DNA from: Eublepharis macularius
Taxonomy: Eukaryota; Chordata; Lepidosauria; Squamata; Eublepharidae
NCBI RefSeq assembly: GCF_028583425.1
Contig: NC_072807.1
Coordinates: forward strand, 29,207,001-29,271,000
Direction of reading: 5' to 3'
DNA length: 64,000 nt
Below, piece after piece: positions 20,776 to 32,650 of this stretch (its first letter is position 1; the number at the start of each line of letters is the position of its first letter). Below the pieces are notes generated by a model, which saw only the letters and a list, made by a program, of their open reading frames with translations, was not told the DNA's origin and searched no databases. The translations under genes were made by a program, and so were the position numbers.

Positions 20776-21285
20776 CTTCTGCCATATCAAAAAATTACAC
20801 ACAAATACACCAGTGCATTTAAGACCAGGCAGACATGGAAAGTGTGAAGAGGGGAGCCTTTCTCTGTGGCCTGCATCCTCTCTAGAACAAACCACATAAA
20901 TGACATCTGAGAGTTCTTCCGCACATGGCAAAGCAGTGTGGTGGCAGACACCATTTTATAACTGTCCACTGGCCTCAGTCATTTATTACTCTTCAGAAAT
21001 CTGTTTCCCTTAGATTGGGTGGTGTCTGGTGTTTTGCCACCAGGGCCTTTTCCCCTTCCATGTGAATTGTTTTGGATACCTTGGTGAGAACAGACTGTCC
21101 GTTCCATAAATATACTGCCAGAGCTGCCCCGTTTCTTCTCTCCTCTTTTGCCAAAAAACAAACTTACCTTGCGACGTGCGCAATAGAGTGTCCAGATTAC
21201 AAGCCATCATTAGCACCGTTTAGGAAGACCAAAGAAGGTGGTACTCCTGACCACATGTGAAGGTGCAGAGAAAGAAAAGAGCATT
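20776..21285. other. Unassigned DNA, no gene recognised
   Basis: Frames of 60-68 codons on both strands have no domain. No familiar repeat is seen. Confidence 0.4.
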
Positions 21286-21293
21286 CTCAGCAC

Positions 21294-21553
21294 CAGGGCT
21301 TTTTTTCTGGGAAAAGAGGTGGTGGAACTCAGTGGGTTGCCCTCAGAGAAAATGGTCACATGGCTGGTGGCCCCGCCCCCTGATCTCCAGACAGAGGGGA
21401 GTTTAGATTGCCCTCCGCACCACCGAGTGACACAGATGGCAATCAAAACTCCCCTCTGTCTGGAGATCAGGGGGCGGGGCCACCAGCCATGTGACCATTT
21501 TCAAGAGGTTCCGGAACTCCATTCCACCACGTTCCTGCTGAAAAAAAGCCCTG
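21294..21553. mobile_element. Non-autonomous hAT element, copy B (260 bp)
   Basis: The ends are CAGGGCTTTTTTTCTGGGAA and CAGCTGAAAAAAAGCCCTG-like. The 8-bp duplication CTCAGCAC is exact (21286-21293 and 21554-21561). The interior palindrome holds CCGCCCCCTGATCTCC and its complement. Confidence 0.92.
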
Positions 21554-21561
21554 CTCAGCAC

Positions 21562-22615
21562 CATAACGCTTTGCAGACTGCGAGAACTCTGAACCAAGGA
21601 AACTTACAACTGAGAAACTGGAGAAAACCTGGAAAGCAAATAGAAAATGTCAGAAGGAAGTCTTGCTCCCAAGCACTGAAACAACAACCAAAAAAACAGC
21701 TGACCATCAGCAAAAAAAAAATTCCTTTAAAGAATTATGGATCTAAGTTTGAGACCCAGAGGCTGCCTCTCTGCTGAGGTTCATTTGAAGAACAGGTCAC
21801 ATCATGTCTCTGTTTTCTGGACATGCCTCAGTGCTTGTCTCCAGCCGTCAGAGAAACGTTTGACAGGCTGACAGACATCTGGGAAGAAGTTTGCCTTTGC
21901 AGTCAACAACCTAGTAGCCTTAAGTTCATTTGGGATGTATAAGCGTTGGGAGGGTGGGGGAACCAACCCACTTTGTCAAGATACCAAGCAATAAATCCGA
22001 ACATTGTTAATGCAGTCGGCCTTTGCCAAGTGGCAGATTTCCGTAACAAATCTTGAGCGGGGGGTGGGGGCTCCGATAAAAGGATCTATGTGGGGAAAGT
22101 GTTCGCTTGTTCCTGCCATCACCCAAGGACAGCCAATGATTAAAAGAATTCGAATATCAATTGGAGCTGAACTTTTATAACTGGGATGGGTGGCAAAAGT
22201 GCATTCATCAGAACACGTTGGGAGTTATTTATCGCTAAAATCCATTGCAAAGCAATGACAATAAAGCAAAAGAGAGGGTAGGCAGTATGAAAACATGTCT
22301 GCCCAACTTTAAATTTATAGGTTAAGAAGTGCCAAGTTTTTTTTAAAAGTTGCAGTGTGCATCCATAATAGATGTTTACACAAAGAGAAGCAAATGAAGG
22401 AGTCAAGGGCAGATCCAAGCAAGATCTATTCTAGCATCAGATTTGGGAAGTTTTCCACACTCATCCCTCAAGCTTATCATTATTTTTCAACTTCCCCTCC
22501 TCCCAAATAATTGGCTCTTAAAGTAGCGTACAGAAAATATCAGTTAAAATATAATTCCCATGAGATCTCAGGCCATGCTCAGTTCTGAAGTCTGAAGGGA
22601 CACCTCCCCTCTCGT
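21562..22615. other. Unassigned DNA, no gene recognised
   Basis: AT-rich sequence upstream of the Helitron relic. A 92-codon minus frame (22140-22418) is hydrophobic but has no recognisable domain. Confidence 0.4.
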
Positions 22616-23264
22616 AGAAACTCATGTTCCTTCTTAGTGAGAGTTTCCTGATGAGGGGCCACAGATACGACGCCTTGACACACACGGTAACCTTGTCAGC
22701 TTGAGTTCCCCTTGGGGAACTGCCGGAAGTCTCCAGCCAGCAGCATAGTGACTCCCCGCATCGCTCTCTCATTGCCCCTGACATCTTTGAGGGTTATGCT
22801 CAGTGCCTCAAAACACCCCTTAAGCACCATGGTGTTCTCATCCCAAACAATGAGCTTACAGTTCCACAGCACTTGGGCCATGTTGCTTTGTTTTGAGATG
22901 CTGAACGTGTTGCTTTGTTTTGAGATGCTGAACAGGGGTGTTTCTGCATGGATGACGTTAAGAGGCAGCTTGAAGGTAGCGAAGGATCACATGCCATGCC
23001 TGAGTGACCCTTGACCTTCCATGGAAGTGAGCGTCTCTCTACTTGTCTTCCAGGATTGCTTTGCTCATAGAGAGACTCTGCCGCTCTGAGCACCTTGGGG
23101 TGGTCTTCCTGGTACTTGGCCACTGCTGCTTGGTGCACTACAGAAGCAGGACGTGCATATTTCCTTGCCGCATCTCTAAGTTGCTTACTCTTTTTAGTGT
23201 TGGTGTATCTTGCACGACATCTGCCAGAAGGCTGCTTGGCAGCAGTAAGAGGTGATGGCTGCAA
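22616..23264 (-). pseudogene. Helitron Pif1-like helicase relic
   Basis: Read on the minus strand in three frames, the order is as follows. A possible N-terminal repeat region comes first (AAVAKYQEDHP-like, then SLYEQSNP-like). Next is FKLPLNVIHAETPLFSIS, then CKLIVWDENTM with the Walker B-like acidic pair (WDE), then GVTMLLAGDFRQ, then SYLWPLIRKLSL. That is the order in Helitron-encoded Pif1-family helicases. Frameshifts separate the blocks, and the Walker A lysine region is not readable. A 27-bp in-frame tandem duplication lies at 22881-22934. Neither the Rep domain nor the Helitron ends were found. Confidence 0.82.
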
Positions 23265-24394
23265 GAGGTATGAGGTGGAGTTGGATTAAGGGAGGGGTGG
23301 TGTGGTGGGCACTTTGGCAGGTTCATGTGAGAGGTTTGCATTGAAATGACCCCTAGAAAGGTTGTATACCATCTCACCATGAACATTTAAAAACTCAACT
23401 GCCATACTGACTTTTATATAAAATCCCTATTCAGGAGTCTTGTACTGTCTTTATTCAACTGTCTGCAGTTTCCTTTGCCTGATTTTTACCTCAGAACACA
23501 AGAGTTCCACAGCTGACCCATCAGCCTGCCAGCCACACAGGAAAGCCAGGCCCCACAGGGAGATTGGCAACCCTAGAGGGGCAGACTAGGAGGTGTATTT
23601 TTACCTCAGGACACAGTCAATGACTGGGAGTCATTGAATGTGTCCTGAGGTACTGCATGTGTCCTGCATACTGTTTAGAATGTTGGGATGATGACCAATC
23701 AAGGCCACATATGCAAATGACCTCAGGTAGGCTGAGTTGGCAGTTGGTTTGGGGGGGGGAGCACCCTGCCAGCCACACAGGGAAGCTGTATCCCTATGGG
23801 AAAACACATTTTACCCCTTTTTACCCCCTTAGGGGGCGAATTTCTTAAAATCCCTTCTTAGTGAGCATCTACATCACAAAAGGAATGTTCTCCCCAAATT
23901 TCACGTTTCTAGGTCCATGGGTTTGGGTTGGGCGTTGATGAGTCAGTCAGGACACTTGTTTTTACATATATAGATTGCAGACCTCTGGTACCTTTGCACC
24001 CTTTCCATTTTCTGTTTCTCCGATCTGAATTAACCTTGCACATGCCTGGCAAACTGAGAATTCCAGACCACATTTCTCTTCCATCCCCAGCAAAAACTTA
24101 ACGCATCGTTAGGCATTAACTGTACTTAATAAACCAACTTCAAACCATGGTTTTTATCCTAGTTTGATGGACCCTAATTAGCCATAATTAGTGGATTGGC
24201 CAGCTTTGGAGTGTTTGAACATGATTTTACCTGTGTTCAGACCATAGATTAATTTAACTATGGTTGGTTGGCAAAACCAAGATTCCGCTTGCATACAATA
24301 ACTGAAATCCGGGTAGGTTTGGCTTGACAAATACTGGTTGCCTTTGCTGTGATCCAGGCTTCTCTGTAGTAGAAGAATGCATGAGGTTACTAAG
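23265..24394. other. Unassigned DNA with a 49-bp hairpin
   Basis: A near-perfect hairpin is at 23603-23651, with ACCTCAGGACACA arms. The CCAGCCACACAGG word occurs twice nearby (23529 and 23768). A TTTTTACATATATAGATT stretch at 23959-23976 may be the end of another element. No gene is recognised. Confidence 0.45.
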
Positions 24395-24503
24395 AGTGTG
24401 TAACTGGCCCAAGGTCACCCAGCAAGCTTCCCTGACAGAGTGCAGATTCGCACCTGGGTCTCCCAGGTTTTAGTCCGACAGTCGAACACCACACCAACAT
24501 ATA
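24395..24503 (-). mobile_element. MIR-like tRNA-derived SINE fragment
   Basis: TGGCCCAAGGTCACCCAGCA, the inverted B-box region GATTCGCACCTGGGTC and CGAACACCACACCAACATA match the family at 15256 in reverse. Confidence 0.72.
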
Positions 24504-25984
24504 GATGTACCCTGAGTTGTTCTTGTTGTAGGCATTTTTCCCCACTGTGCACACACATGAGCCTAGCACCATATCAGAACAAACTCTGAGATATTCACAG
24601 GCACACCGCTATCATGCTGGAAAAGCAGAGGAAAGCCACATTATAGCTGAAAATCTCTCCCTTGCAGAGCAAATGCCATCACAACAAGAATCAGCTCCAT
24701 ATCCAATATTAGCCTGGCCTCTGATCATTAGAAATGCATCTTGACTCAGAAGCACCACGTTATTTTCCCCCCTATTCTGTCCCACCTATTCCTAACACGC
24801 GGATAATTCGCTGTGCCAATTAGGAAGATGGGTCATCGGCACCCAAACTAATTTACTGCCTGACAAAAATTGCTTCCCCAGGTCAGCGAAGGGGGACACT
24901 CGGAACTGTTCCTTCAGAGTTTGATGAGATAGTTATGCGCAGGGGAATAAGTGGATCTTTGTGATTAACGAGATCAGACACGAGAGGGAGGCCAGCCGCT
25001 GCAGCAGCTACCCGAGGGGAAGAGAATTGCTTTGTTAGGGTAAACAGGTCTTTGCCAAACCAAGTGCTGCCCTGCCTTGCCTGTTGTTGTGTTTTTTCCC
25101 TCTGAGTGCTGAATCTTAATGCCTGGCCTCTGAAATCCCTCAAAAGAAGCTTGTTTTGAGCAATGCAAGATCGCTCTATAACTTTTCAAGCCAGTGTGAG
25201 CTTGCATACAAGGTTTATATTTGAATTAAGCAACCTGCTGCTTTTCTACCCCTCTCTGCCAGGAATCGTGGCAACAAGACACTGAGAAGGTTTCATCCTG
25301 TTGTGCAACGCTGGGCGTGGCCAAAGGTTCTTTCATGGGGGGGGGCGGGAACTGCGGGAAGATGGCTGCCAGCTATTTAAGATCCGGACCGTACTTTGGC
25401 CCCCTTCCTGTGACAAGAATTTAAAGCCCGAGGGCACCTCTTTTCACAGAAAATGAAATGTTTCATAAAAATGGGAGGTTGGTTTAGGTCAACCTTATCA
25501 TATCTATTTTCTCAACATATGATGATTTCTCTGCTCGAAATGATATGAGGAGACAGGAAAGTTCAGGCAGTGAAATGGCACCCATGATGGTCCATTCACA
25601 CAAGGTCCATTCACACAAGCAAGCTACCACTTGTTGATCTAACCCTCAGTCTGCTGCTCCATCTGTGCAACTGCAGATGTTTGCTCCTTGCGGGGCAGTC
25701 GTAAATTTAGGAGAGGAAAGTTAGAACATTTGCTCAGCCACATTATACTATGTAGTTGTTTGGGGAGGAAATTAAAGAATGGATTAAGAAGGACGTCGGA
25801 AATCTTGAACAGAAATGGCACGATTTCAACCACAGTGTCGGCAGCAAAGAACAACATCTCGCTTCTTGACAAGTGAGAAGCAATGAACTAAAGATCTCTG
25901 CCAACAATAAGAGACAGGAGGAATGTATTGTATTTATTTAGATTCATTTCACACCCTATTTCAAGGACTCAAGGAGAGGCAACT
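24504..25984. other. Unassigned DNA, no gene recognised
   Basis: Opposed frames of 60-86 codons show no domain. A direct word repeat CATTCACACAAG occurs twice at 25592-25619. Confidence 0.4.
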
Positions 25985-26340
25985 AATAGTAATTTATTTA
26001 TTTTATTTTATTTATGACATTTATAGTCCGCCTTTCTCACAGAGGCTCAAGGTGGATTACATAGTGTGAGATTAGTACAATCAGTATCAAGGACATTTCC
26101 ATATATAGTCAAGGACATTTCCATACAGTGTCAAGGACATTTCCATAGACAAGGCCATAGGAAAAATAAATGCAGTTTACAAAAATATGGCATTAGCAAG
26201 GATCCAATACAGAGTTGGAGAATGGCTGAAACAGAACATAATCAGTTCTAGGACTGACTTTAGACAACATGACGCACAGGTTGTATATAGAAGTACAAAT
26301 TTAAAAGCAATAGATAATATGTAAGGCAACAAAGAACAGA
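25985..26340 (-). repeat. LINE 3' end (CR1/L2-like) with a short 24-bp-type minisatellite
   Basis: TTATTTATTTTATTTTATTT followed by TATAGTCCGCCTTTCTCACA and GGCTCAAGGTGGATTACATA is the reverse complement of a common reptile LINE 3' end. Within it, CAAGGACATTTCCATA occurs three times (about 26089, 26111 and 26132). Confidence 0.6.
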
Positions 26341-26489
26341 CCAAAGATCAAGACCAAGGGAATATTTCTTTACTCAACAGGTAATTAAATGGCGGGATTT
26401 GACCCCAATGGACAGTGATGGTCTTGTGCAGGGAGTTCAGGGAAGAGAGGTCCATCAAGGGTGACGAAACAGAGCTTCCATAGTCAGAG

Positions 26490-26636
26490 CAGCAGATGTC
26501 TGAATGCCCGTGCTAGATGGCAACATCAGGGGAAGGCCTTGGCCACTCTCTGCCCTCTGTATTGGTCCTCCAGGGGTTGTGTGAGACTGTATGATGCTGT
26601 AGTAGATGGAACATTGATGTGATACAGCACAGCTCG
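26490..26636 (+). repeat. Interspersed repeat 3' end ('aacatcaggggaagg' family)
   Basis: AACATCAGGGGAAGGCCTTG, then TGATGCTGTAGTAGATGGAA. It is the same family as 3600-3785 and 62465-62600. Confidence 0.5.
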
Positions 26637-26851
26637 TGAACACACACGGAACTGCCTTATACTGAAACAGACCATCGGTCCATCCATTTCAGCATTGCCT
26701 ACCCAGGCTGGTAGCAGCTCTCCATGTTCTCAGGCAGAGGTCTTTCACGTCAGCTACCGCCTGGTCCTTTTAAGGGAAGATTCCAGGGATCGAACCTGGG
26801 ACCCACTACATGCCATGCAGAGGCTCTTCTGCAGAGCCACAGCCTCTCCCC
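26637..26851 (-). mobile_element. tRNA-derived SINE ('ctcagtggga' family)
   Basis: Reverse complement of the 17107 copy: ACTGCCTTATACTGAAACAG, GGCAGAGGTCTTTCACGTC, and the inverted B-box GGGATCGAACCTGGGACC followed by CATGCCATGCAGAGG. Confidence 0.82.
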
Positions 26852-27082
26852 ATTCTTATGTTCTCCTTATGTATGTTTAGTCCAACAGTCTGTTTCCTAC
26901 AATGGTGTCCCCCAGTGTCTACAAGAAAGACATAAAGGCCACACTGCTTTGCTGCTTTTTACTACCACCACCACCCTGCAACTGATATTCAGAGGTATAC
27001 TGCCTCTGATCATGGAGGTTTTGTTTAGCCATCGCAGAAGGTATAATTTTATATACAGATCCATGCTCCTTAAGGAGCTCAC

Positions 27083-27348
27083 AGAGCCAGTTTGGTGTAG
27101 TGGTTAAGAACGGCAGGACTCTAATCTGGAAAACCGGGTTTGATTCCTCACTCCTCCGCTTGAAGCCAGCTGGGTGACCTTGGGTCAGTCACAGCTTCTA
27201 GGAGCTCTCTCAGCCCCACCCACCTCACAGGGTGATTGTCATGAGGATAATAATAACACACTTTGTAAACCGCTCTGAGTGGGAGTTCAGTTGTCCTGAA
27301 GGGCGGTATATAAATTGAATGTTGTTGTTGTTGTTTGTTGTTGTTGTT
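27083..27348 (+). mobile_element. tRNA-derived SINE with (GTT)n tail, copy 2
   Basis: It reads from AGAGCCAGTTTGGTGTAGTG to GCGGTATATAAATTGAATG plus GTT repeats. It is the most complete copy of this family in the window. Confidence 0.9.
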
Positions 27349-28560
27349 AAAAATGGGTAACCTTGAATTCATCCAGTGGAAAAGGGAAAGGGGATCGACA
27401 AAGAAATCGTTCCCACACGTGAAGAACAATTGTTCCTCACAACCTGGTAAGAGGGGACACAGAGGGATAGTATAGAAGGTGTCTTTGCCTATCTGCCTCT
27501 CGTGGCTGTCTTTCTCACAGCATTTAATCTTGCCATTAAAATGCTGTAAAAATAATACATGGATGGTGAAAAATGGCATCACGGAAATTAAGAACGTGAG
27601 CACACTAGCAAAGAACACAGGTTGGATGAAAACACAGCAAATACGTATGAAAAGCAAAAGAAATGAAAAATGACAGATTTTTACATCCCCAGAAGAAAAC
27701 GTCTCCCTGAGTAGAAGGAAGTTGTTAGATCTGACCCATTAGATTTGATAGGTTTTTAAGCTTGAAAGCCACTCTGAGAGTTTGGGCTGTAAAGTCGGTG
27801 AAAAAATTTGATCAACGCACACAAAAATAAAAACTACAGTATCATAAAATATCCATGTATTTAACCGGCCAACAAGAAAAAATGGAGAACTCTAGTCGAT
27901 AAGCTCTTTAAAATCATAACTCAAAAAAATCTGCTCCTAAACTTGAAATGAATCCCGTGCACTTAGCCTACGAGATCAGTTGAGAGAGAAATACAGCTAC
28001 TTGGTAAACTATGGGGCTCCTGGCAGTTCCGATTCCCAAATTTCTCTCACGTTCTTGGCAGCAACTATTAAATATTCTACAAGTCAGTAGATGTCAAACC
28101 AATGAACTCATGTGACCCAAAAAAATCTTGATGCCTTTGTTGACTTGTTGCCTAACCACTGAACTGCAACTGGAACCGAATAAAATATTCATAATGACCT
28201 GGTTTACTTTCTGTAACAAACACCAAGAGTCTCCAGTGTTCTAAGCAGGTTTCCCTTGTCTCTTGGGGCCAAGCTAGACGCGATGACTATAGACTTGCAT
28301 AAAGCAGCCAACTAACCATGGAACCCCTATGAATGGATAGGGAGGGTGCCCTGCCCCATGACACCCACTCTAAGGTACCATCAACAAACTCCCATTGGCT
28401 CCACTAACTGCATGGGGCAGGCTCTGGTGCCCAGTTTAAACCCAGTGTTCATGGGCAAGAAAGACTTACCCATGCGGCATTTACAAGCCCTCCCAAGGTC
28501 TCATTGTAACTGGGCCCAACTGGGACACTGTGTGTGCAAATCACCTACACATGCAGGCCA
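27349..28560. other. Unassigned DNA, no gene recognised
   Basis: A 169-codon minus frame (27148-27657) overlaps the SINE and its GTT tail and is rejected as a gene. A GGGGCCAAGCTAGACGCGATGA start near 28266 resembles one end of the GGGCCAAGC MITE group. No matching end is seen. Confidence 0.4.
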
Positions 28561-29165
28561 GCACAATGCTCATCAGAGCCAGAGGCTTGGTGGCTGCCCG
28601 CGCCGTTCGTCTTTCCCCAGGACAAGGGGCATGTGGGCAAGCCGGCTGCCCCTTGTCTTGTGGGGCAGGTGAATGGCGCGGGCACCCACCGAGCCACTCA
28701 CGCTGCTGCCAGCTCCACAGCGCACTGGGACAGCCAGCTTGCTGCGTGGGCCGGGGGGGGCGACCCAGGAGCGCATGCGCATGCGCGCACTAGAGCCTGA
28801 CTAAAGTTGCCCTGGGCACTGGCAACCGTAGATCCAGCCCTGGGAATGTCCCCTCCCTGAGGGGAGGCGGCTCGTTGCCAGGTTAAAAACTCCCCCCCTA
28901 CTCTAAGTGTGTGTGTGTGTGAATGTCCCCTCCCTCCCTGAAGGGAGGCGGCTTATTGCCGCCTCCCCCTACCCGCCGGGCCTGGCGGCTGCTGCCACCA
29001 ACCACCATTCCTATATCGCTGGAAACAGCAGGGCGCCCTCCCCCTTTGGCCTTCCCGATTCCGGATCGGAAATGGGACTTGATTGGTTAGAACCGGTGGC
29101 CTGGGTTCGGCAGCGGCCCGGATCTACAAACGGCTTAATCAGTATTTTTTTTGGATCGTGCCCAT
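28561..29165. other. GC-rich stretch with a short internal duplication
   Basis: The GC content is well above its surroundings. GAATGTCCCCTCCCT followed by GGGAGGCGGCT occurs twice (28845-28880 and 28921-28960), separated in part by a GTGTGTGTGT run. It is probably part of an unidentified DNA element ending in GGATCGTGCCCATCTCT. It is not confidently a promoter. Confidence 0.4.
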
Positions 29166-30137
29166 CTCTACTTATTAGTCTTTAAGGTGCTTCCAGACTT
29201 GATTCTTCCTCTTCTACTGCAGACCAGTGCAGCCACCTGAAACTATCTTCTGCCTACTGGACTGACGCTGTATCTTAAATCAGTCCACCTGCCTACCCCA
29301 AGTTATGCAGGATCCACGCTGGTCTGAGAAACATGGTCAGACTGAAAGATATAATATTAAACTCTATTTTTGCAGCTCCGTTCTATTCTCAGCAGCAGAT
29401 ATGCTGCGGAAAAACAGCACGAGGACTGCAATCAGATTGGATTCACACTTCGGCAGGTTTTAATATGAACACTAGAAAGGAATAAGTTCTAGAGGAGGAA
29501 GTCCCATTCAAATCAGTGGGACTTACTCCTGGGTAAATTCTCAGAGTATCCAGCTGTACATTTCCTCCGCAGAAAATGTGGCATTAGAATGCAGCAAAGA
29601 GCAGGAATTACCTGTGCAGAAGAATGAAATAAAAGAAACTCGGTCTAAAGCAAATGACAATTTTCGGAGTGTTAAAAAATAATTACACAGACCCATCAAG
29701 AAATGAAGCCATTAAATGGTGCACAGAAATAATCTCTCCTTGGCACTTTTAAGTAAAGACAATTCCAAAAATATTTTTTTCCCTGGAAGAAAGCCCAGGA
29801 AATGACTAGTTTTTCATTTCCAGAAAATTCTCTAAATATATTATTAAGAATTTAAATGATTATTGTGCAGTGATCAGAAATAAAGAAAAGTACCAGATCT
29901 CCTAAAATAGTCACAAAAAGCCTCTCTTTTTTCTTGTTTTGGACACTTTCTACAGAAAAACAAAATGAGGTTTCTAAGGAGTTGCTTGCGATTTTGCCAA
30001 CAAAACTAAGCAATTACTTAGAAAGAATAGTATTGCTTTGGTCAACAGAAACATGTGCATCAATTGTGCTGTTCCATTGCTTATTTCTCTCACTTTCTGT
30101 TAGGCCCAGTGGCCGACTAGAAGAAGTTGCACCACCT
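29166..30137. other. Unassigned DNA, no gene recognised
   Basis: It begins with a fragment of the 'gctactggactc' family (TTAGTCTTTAAGGTGCTTCC), followed by AT-rich sequence without recognised features. Confidence 0.4.
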
Positions 30138-30331
30138 AAGGCTTTGTCAATTTCCCCTCTCTACAGAGCCTGCAAAGATGGCTGCTCAGAGGGTTTGCTG
30201 ATTTCCTCTTTGCCTCTTGAAGGCTCTGTCAGTTTCTCCTCCCCTTCTAGGAGGTGAAGAGGAAATAAACAAACCCTCTGAGGAGCAATCTTTTCTGGCT
30301 CTGTAGAGAAAGGAAATTGACAAAGCCTTCC
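30138..30331. repeat. Foldback element, about 194 bp
   Basis: The left arm starts AAGGCTTTGTCAATTTCC and continues CTCTACAGAGCC, then CTCAGAGGGTTTG. The right arm ends GGAAATTGACAAAGCCTT after CAAACCCTCTGAG and GGCTCTGTAGAG. The arms are about 77 bp with a few mismatches. No clear target duplication is seen. Confidence 0.75.
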
Positions 30332-30705
30332 GATTTCTTTTAAAACTCAGCTTCCTGGCTAACACTGTGACTCCCAAGGTAATTCGTCTCTTGTAGTTTA
30401 GATCACAGTTTCCTCCTCCAAGGAGGACCTTCTGATAGGAGTCCCTGAGCTGCTACATGTGTATACGCTCAAACTTCTGCCATAGACTCATGGACTTGCC
30501 TATTCCTGGGATCCCAAAGGAGTCTGCAGTAGTATTAGAGGCAGACACTATCCAGACTGGTGACTCCTGGTTTCCTCAACCTTCTTTTCAGATTAGAGTT
30601 CATTTCTTGCTGGTGTGCTTTGAGCTTCTTTCCTGAGGTTCTGGCCAGGCCTGACACAGGGGTAAAGTAGAGCCTACAGAAGTGTTCTCCTGTTTTGATG
30701 AGCTC
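30332..30705. other. Unassigned DNA, no gene recognised
   Basis: No domain-bearing frame or repeat is recognised. Confidence 0.4.
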
Positions 30706-30768
30706 TTGTTTGTTTGTTTGTTTGTTTGTTTGTTTGTTTGTTTGTTTGTTTGTTTGTTTGTTTGTTTG

Positions 30769-30830
<62 letters not shown>
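30706..30830. repeat. (TTTG)n followed by (ATTG)n, LINE tail microsatellite
   Basis: Perfect TTTG units switch near 30770 to ATTG units, which then abut the 3' end of a minus-strand LINE. Tetranucleotide tails of this kind are usual for L2/CR1-type LINEs. Confidence 0.95.
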
Positions 30831-31310
30831 ATATTTTTAACCCACCCTCCCCACAAGCGGGCTCAGAGCGAGGTACAACATTGATTAAAATATATCATAA
30901 AAACAATAACCACAGTATAAAAACAGCAATTAATAAAACCATTCCAAGACCGGGCATTCCTGCACTCCTGCCCATCAGCATACAAAAAAGGGGAGGTTGT
31001 AGCGGACAGATAGAATGCTGTACCCCTTTTCGGGGCAGCCAGCAATGGACTCTCCATAACCCCTCATAGAGGGAGACCGGTGGAAGGCTCGGCACTGATG
31101 GACTAAAATTAGCCTCCACCATATGCCTGGCGGAACATTTCTGTCTTACAGGCTCCCCTAAATGATACAAGATCCTGGCAGGCTCGAGTGTCCTCAGTTC
31201 CACCAGGTTGAGGCCAGGACCGAAAAGGCCTGGTAGAGGCCAGCCGAGCCTCCCTTATCCCACTCTCAGGAACACATAAAAGTAATAAATAATGATGACC
31301 AAACAACATG
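30831..31310 (-). mobile_element. L2/CR1-like LINE 3' fragment, opposite orientation
   Basis: The reverse complement contains AGATCTTGTATC-type sequence and ACAGAAATGTTCCGCCAGGC, the same 3' region as 20230-20310. It runs to a 3' end with GGGCTCAGAGC-like and GGGGAGGGTGGG sequence beside the TTTG/ATTG tail. Confidence 0.78.
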
Positions 31311-31404
31311 AAGTTGGGTCGACAGGCCTATTCCTTTCCTGTGTTCTGTAAAAATCCACAAATTAAATTTCCTTAAAAAGCCACAGCAGTAAAGCTGAGA
31401 GCTG

Positions 31405-31612
31405 ATGCGGCATAGTGACTAGAGCGTTGGGCTAGGATTCCAGGTTTGAATCCTTACTAAGGAGCTCACTGCGTGACCTTGATTCAGTCACTCTTTCTCA
31501 GCCAAACCTACCTCACAGGGTGGTTGTTATGGGAGAACGGAGGAGGGAAGAATGATATTCTAAGCTGCTTTGAGTCCCAACTGAGGACAAAAGCCGGATA
31601 TAAATAAATAAC
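31405..31612 (+). mobile_element. MIR-like tRNA-derived SINE
   Basis: GGCATAGTGACTAGAGCGTT, the B-box-like CCAGGTTTGAATCC, then TACCTCACAGGGTGGTTGTT and a 3' end GCCGGATATAAATAAATA. Confidence 0.75.
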
Positions 31613-32067
31613 TGCCCAAAAATGCAAATGTAAAGTGACAACATTTTCTTTCCTGACTTACAGTCCTCCTCCAGGATCTCAGAGCAGGTATAATTTCTGC
31701 AATGTATTGTTGGTGTTAACTAAATATATCACTAAAGTATGCCTTAACGTCAATTCCACTCAATGCTAAGAAGGCAGGGAGCTCACAGAGACTCTGTTAT
31801 GACTGCCAGAGGACCTGCCTATGGGTGTAGCACCCAATAACTATTTGAGTCTTTATTTGGCTCTGAATCCCAGCTTCTTCATTTTTTAAGAAATAAAAAT
31901 GAGAATCTAGACTGTGTAGTTCCAGGCAAAATGTGCAAGCAGTCATCTAGTGATAAACATGCCTGATCCTAACTTCCTTTGTTCTAGCCAATGACATTCT
32001 CGCATTACAGTTGCCCAATTTAAAAAAGTTGAATCAAATCACTACATAACCCAAAAAATGTAACAGA
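31613..32067. other. Unassigned DNA, no gene recognised
   Basis: No domain-bearing frame or repeat is recognised. Confidence 0.4.
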
Positions 32068-32650
32068 TGGTATGTTTAGCCTGGAGAGAGGAGATGACTG
32101 AGAGGTGATATATGATAACCGTCTTCAAGTACTTGAAGGGCTGTCATAGAGAGGATGACCGGAGTTGTTTTCCATTGCCCCAGAAGGTTGGACCAGAACC
32201 AATGGGTTGAAATTAAATCAAAAGCGTTTTCGGCTAAACATTAGGAAGAACTTCCTGACAGTTAGAGTGGTCCCTCAGTGGAACAGGCTTCCTCGGGAGG
32301 TGGTGGGATCTCCTTCTTTGGAGGTTTTAAAGCAGAGGCTAGATGGCCATCTGACAGCAATGCTGATTCTGTGAACCGAGGCAGATCATGAGAGGGAGGG
32401 CAGGAAGGGTAACATCAGTGCTTGTGGCCCCTTCTTATATGCCCAGGGTAATTCCAATCACCACCTTGGGGTCAGGAAGCAATTTTCAACTAGGGATCCT
32501 GACAGTGTTTTGCCATCTTCTGGGCATGGAGCAAGGGTCACTGGGTGTGGGGAGGGGAAGGGGAGGTAGTTGTGAATTTCCTGCGTTGTGCAGGGGGTTG
32601 GACTACATGACCCTGGACGTCCCTTCCAACCCTATGATTCTATGGTTCTT
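32068..32650 (+). mobile_element. CR1 LINE 3' end with C-terminal ORF relic
   Basis: GTTTAGCCTGGAGAGAGGAG leads into a short frame (32165-32374) reading RFRLNIRKNFLTVRVVPQWN and LPREVVGSPSLEVLKQRLD, the conserved C-terminus of CR1 ORF2. The 3'-UTR (GGGCATGGAGCAAGGGTCAC) ends in ATGATTCTATGG, the CR1 terminal repeat. The upstream RT and endonuclease regions are absent, as usual for CR1. Confidence 0.92.

Noticed and set aside
26087..26150. CRISPR-like short repeats
   Set aside because: Three CAAGGACATTTCCATA units with short uneven gaps inside a LINE end are a minisatellite, and the genome is vertebrate.
27148..27657. 169-codon minus frame
   Set aside because: It overlaps a tRNA-derived SINE and its GTT tail (giving an Asn/Gln run), so it is not a gene.
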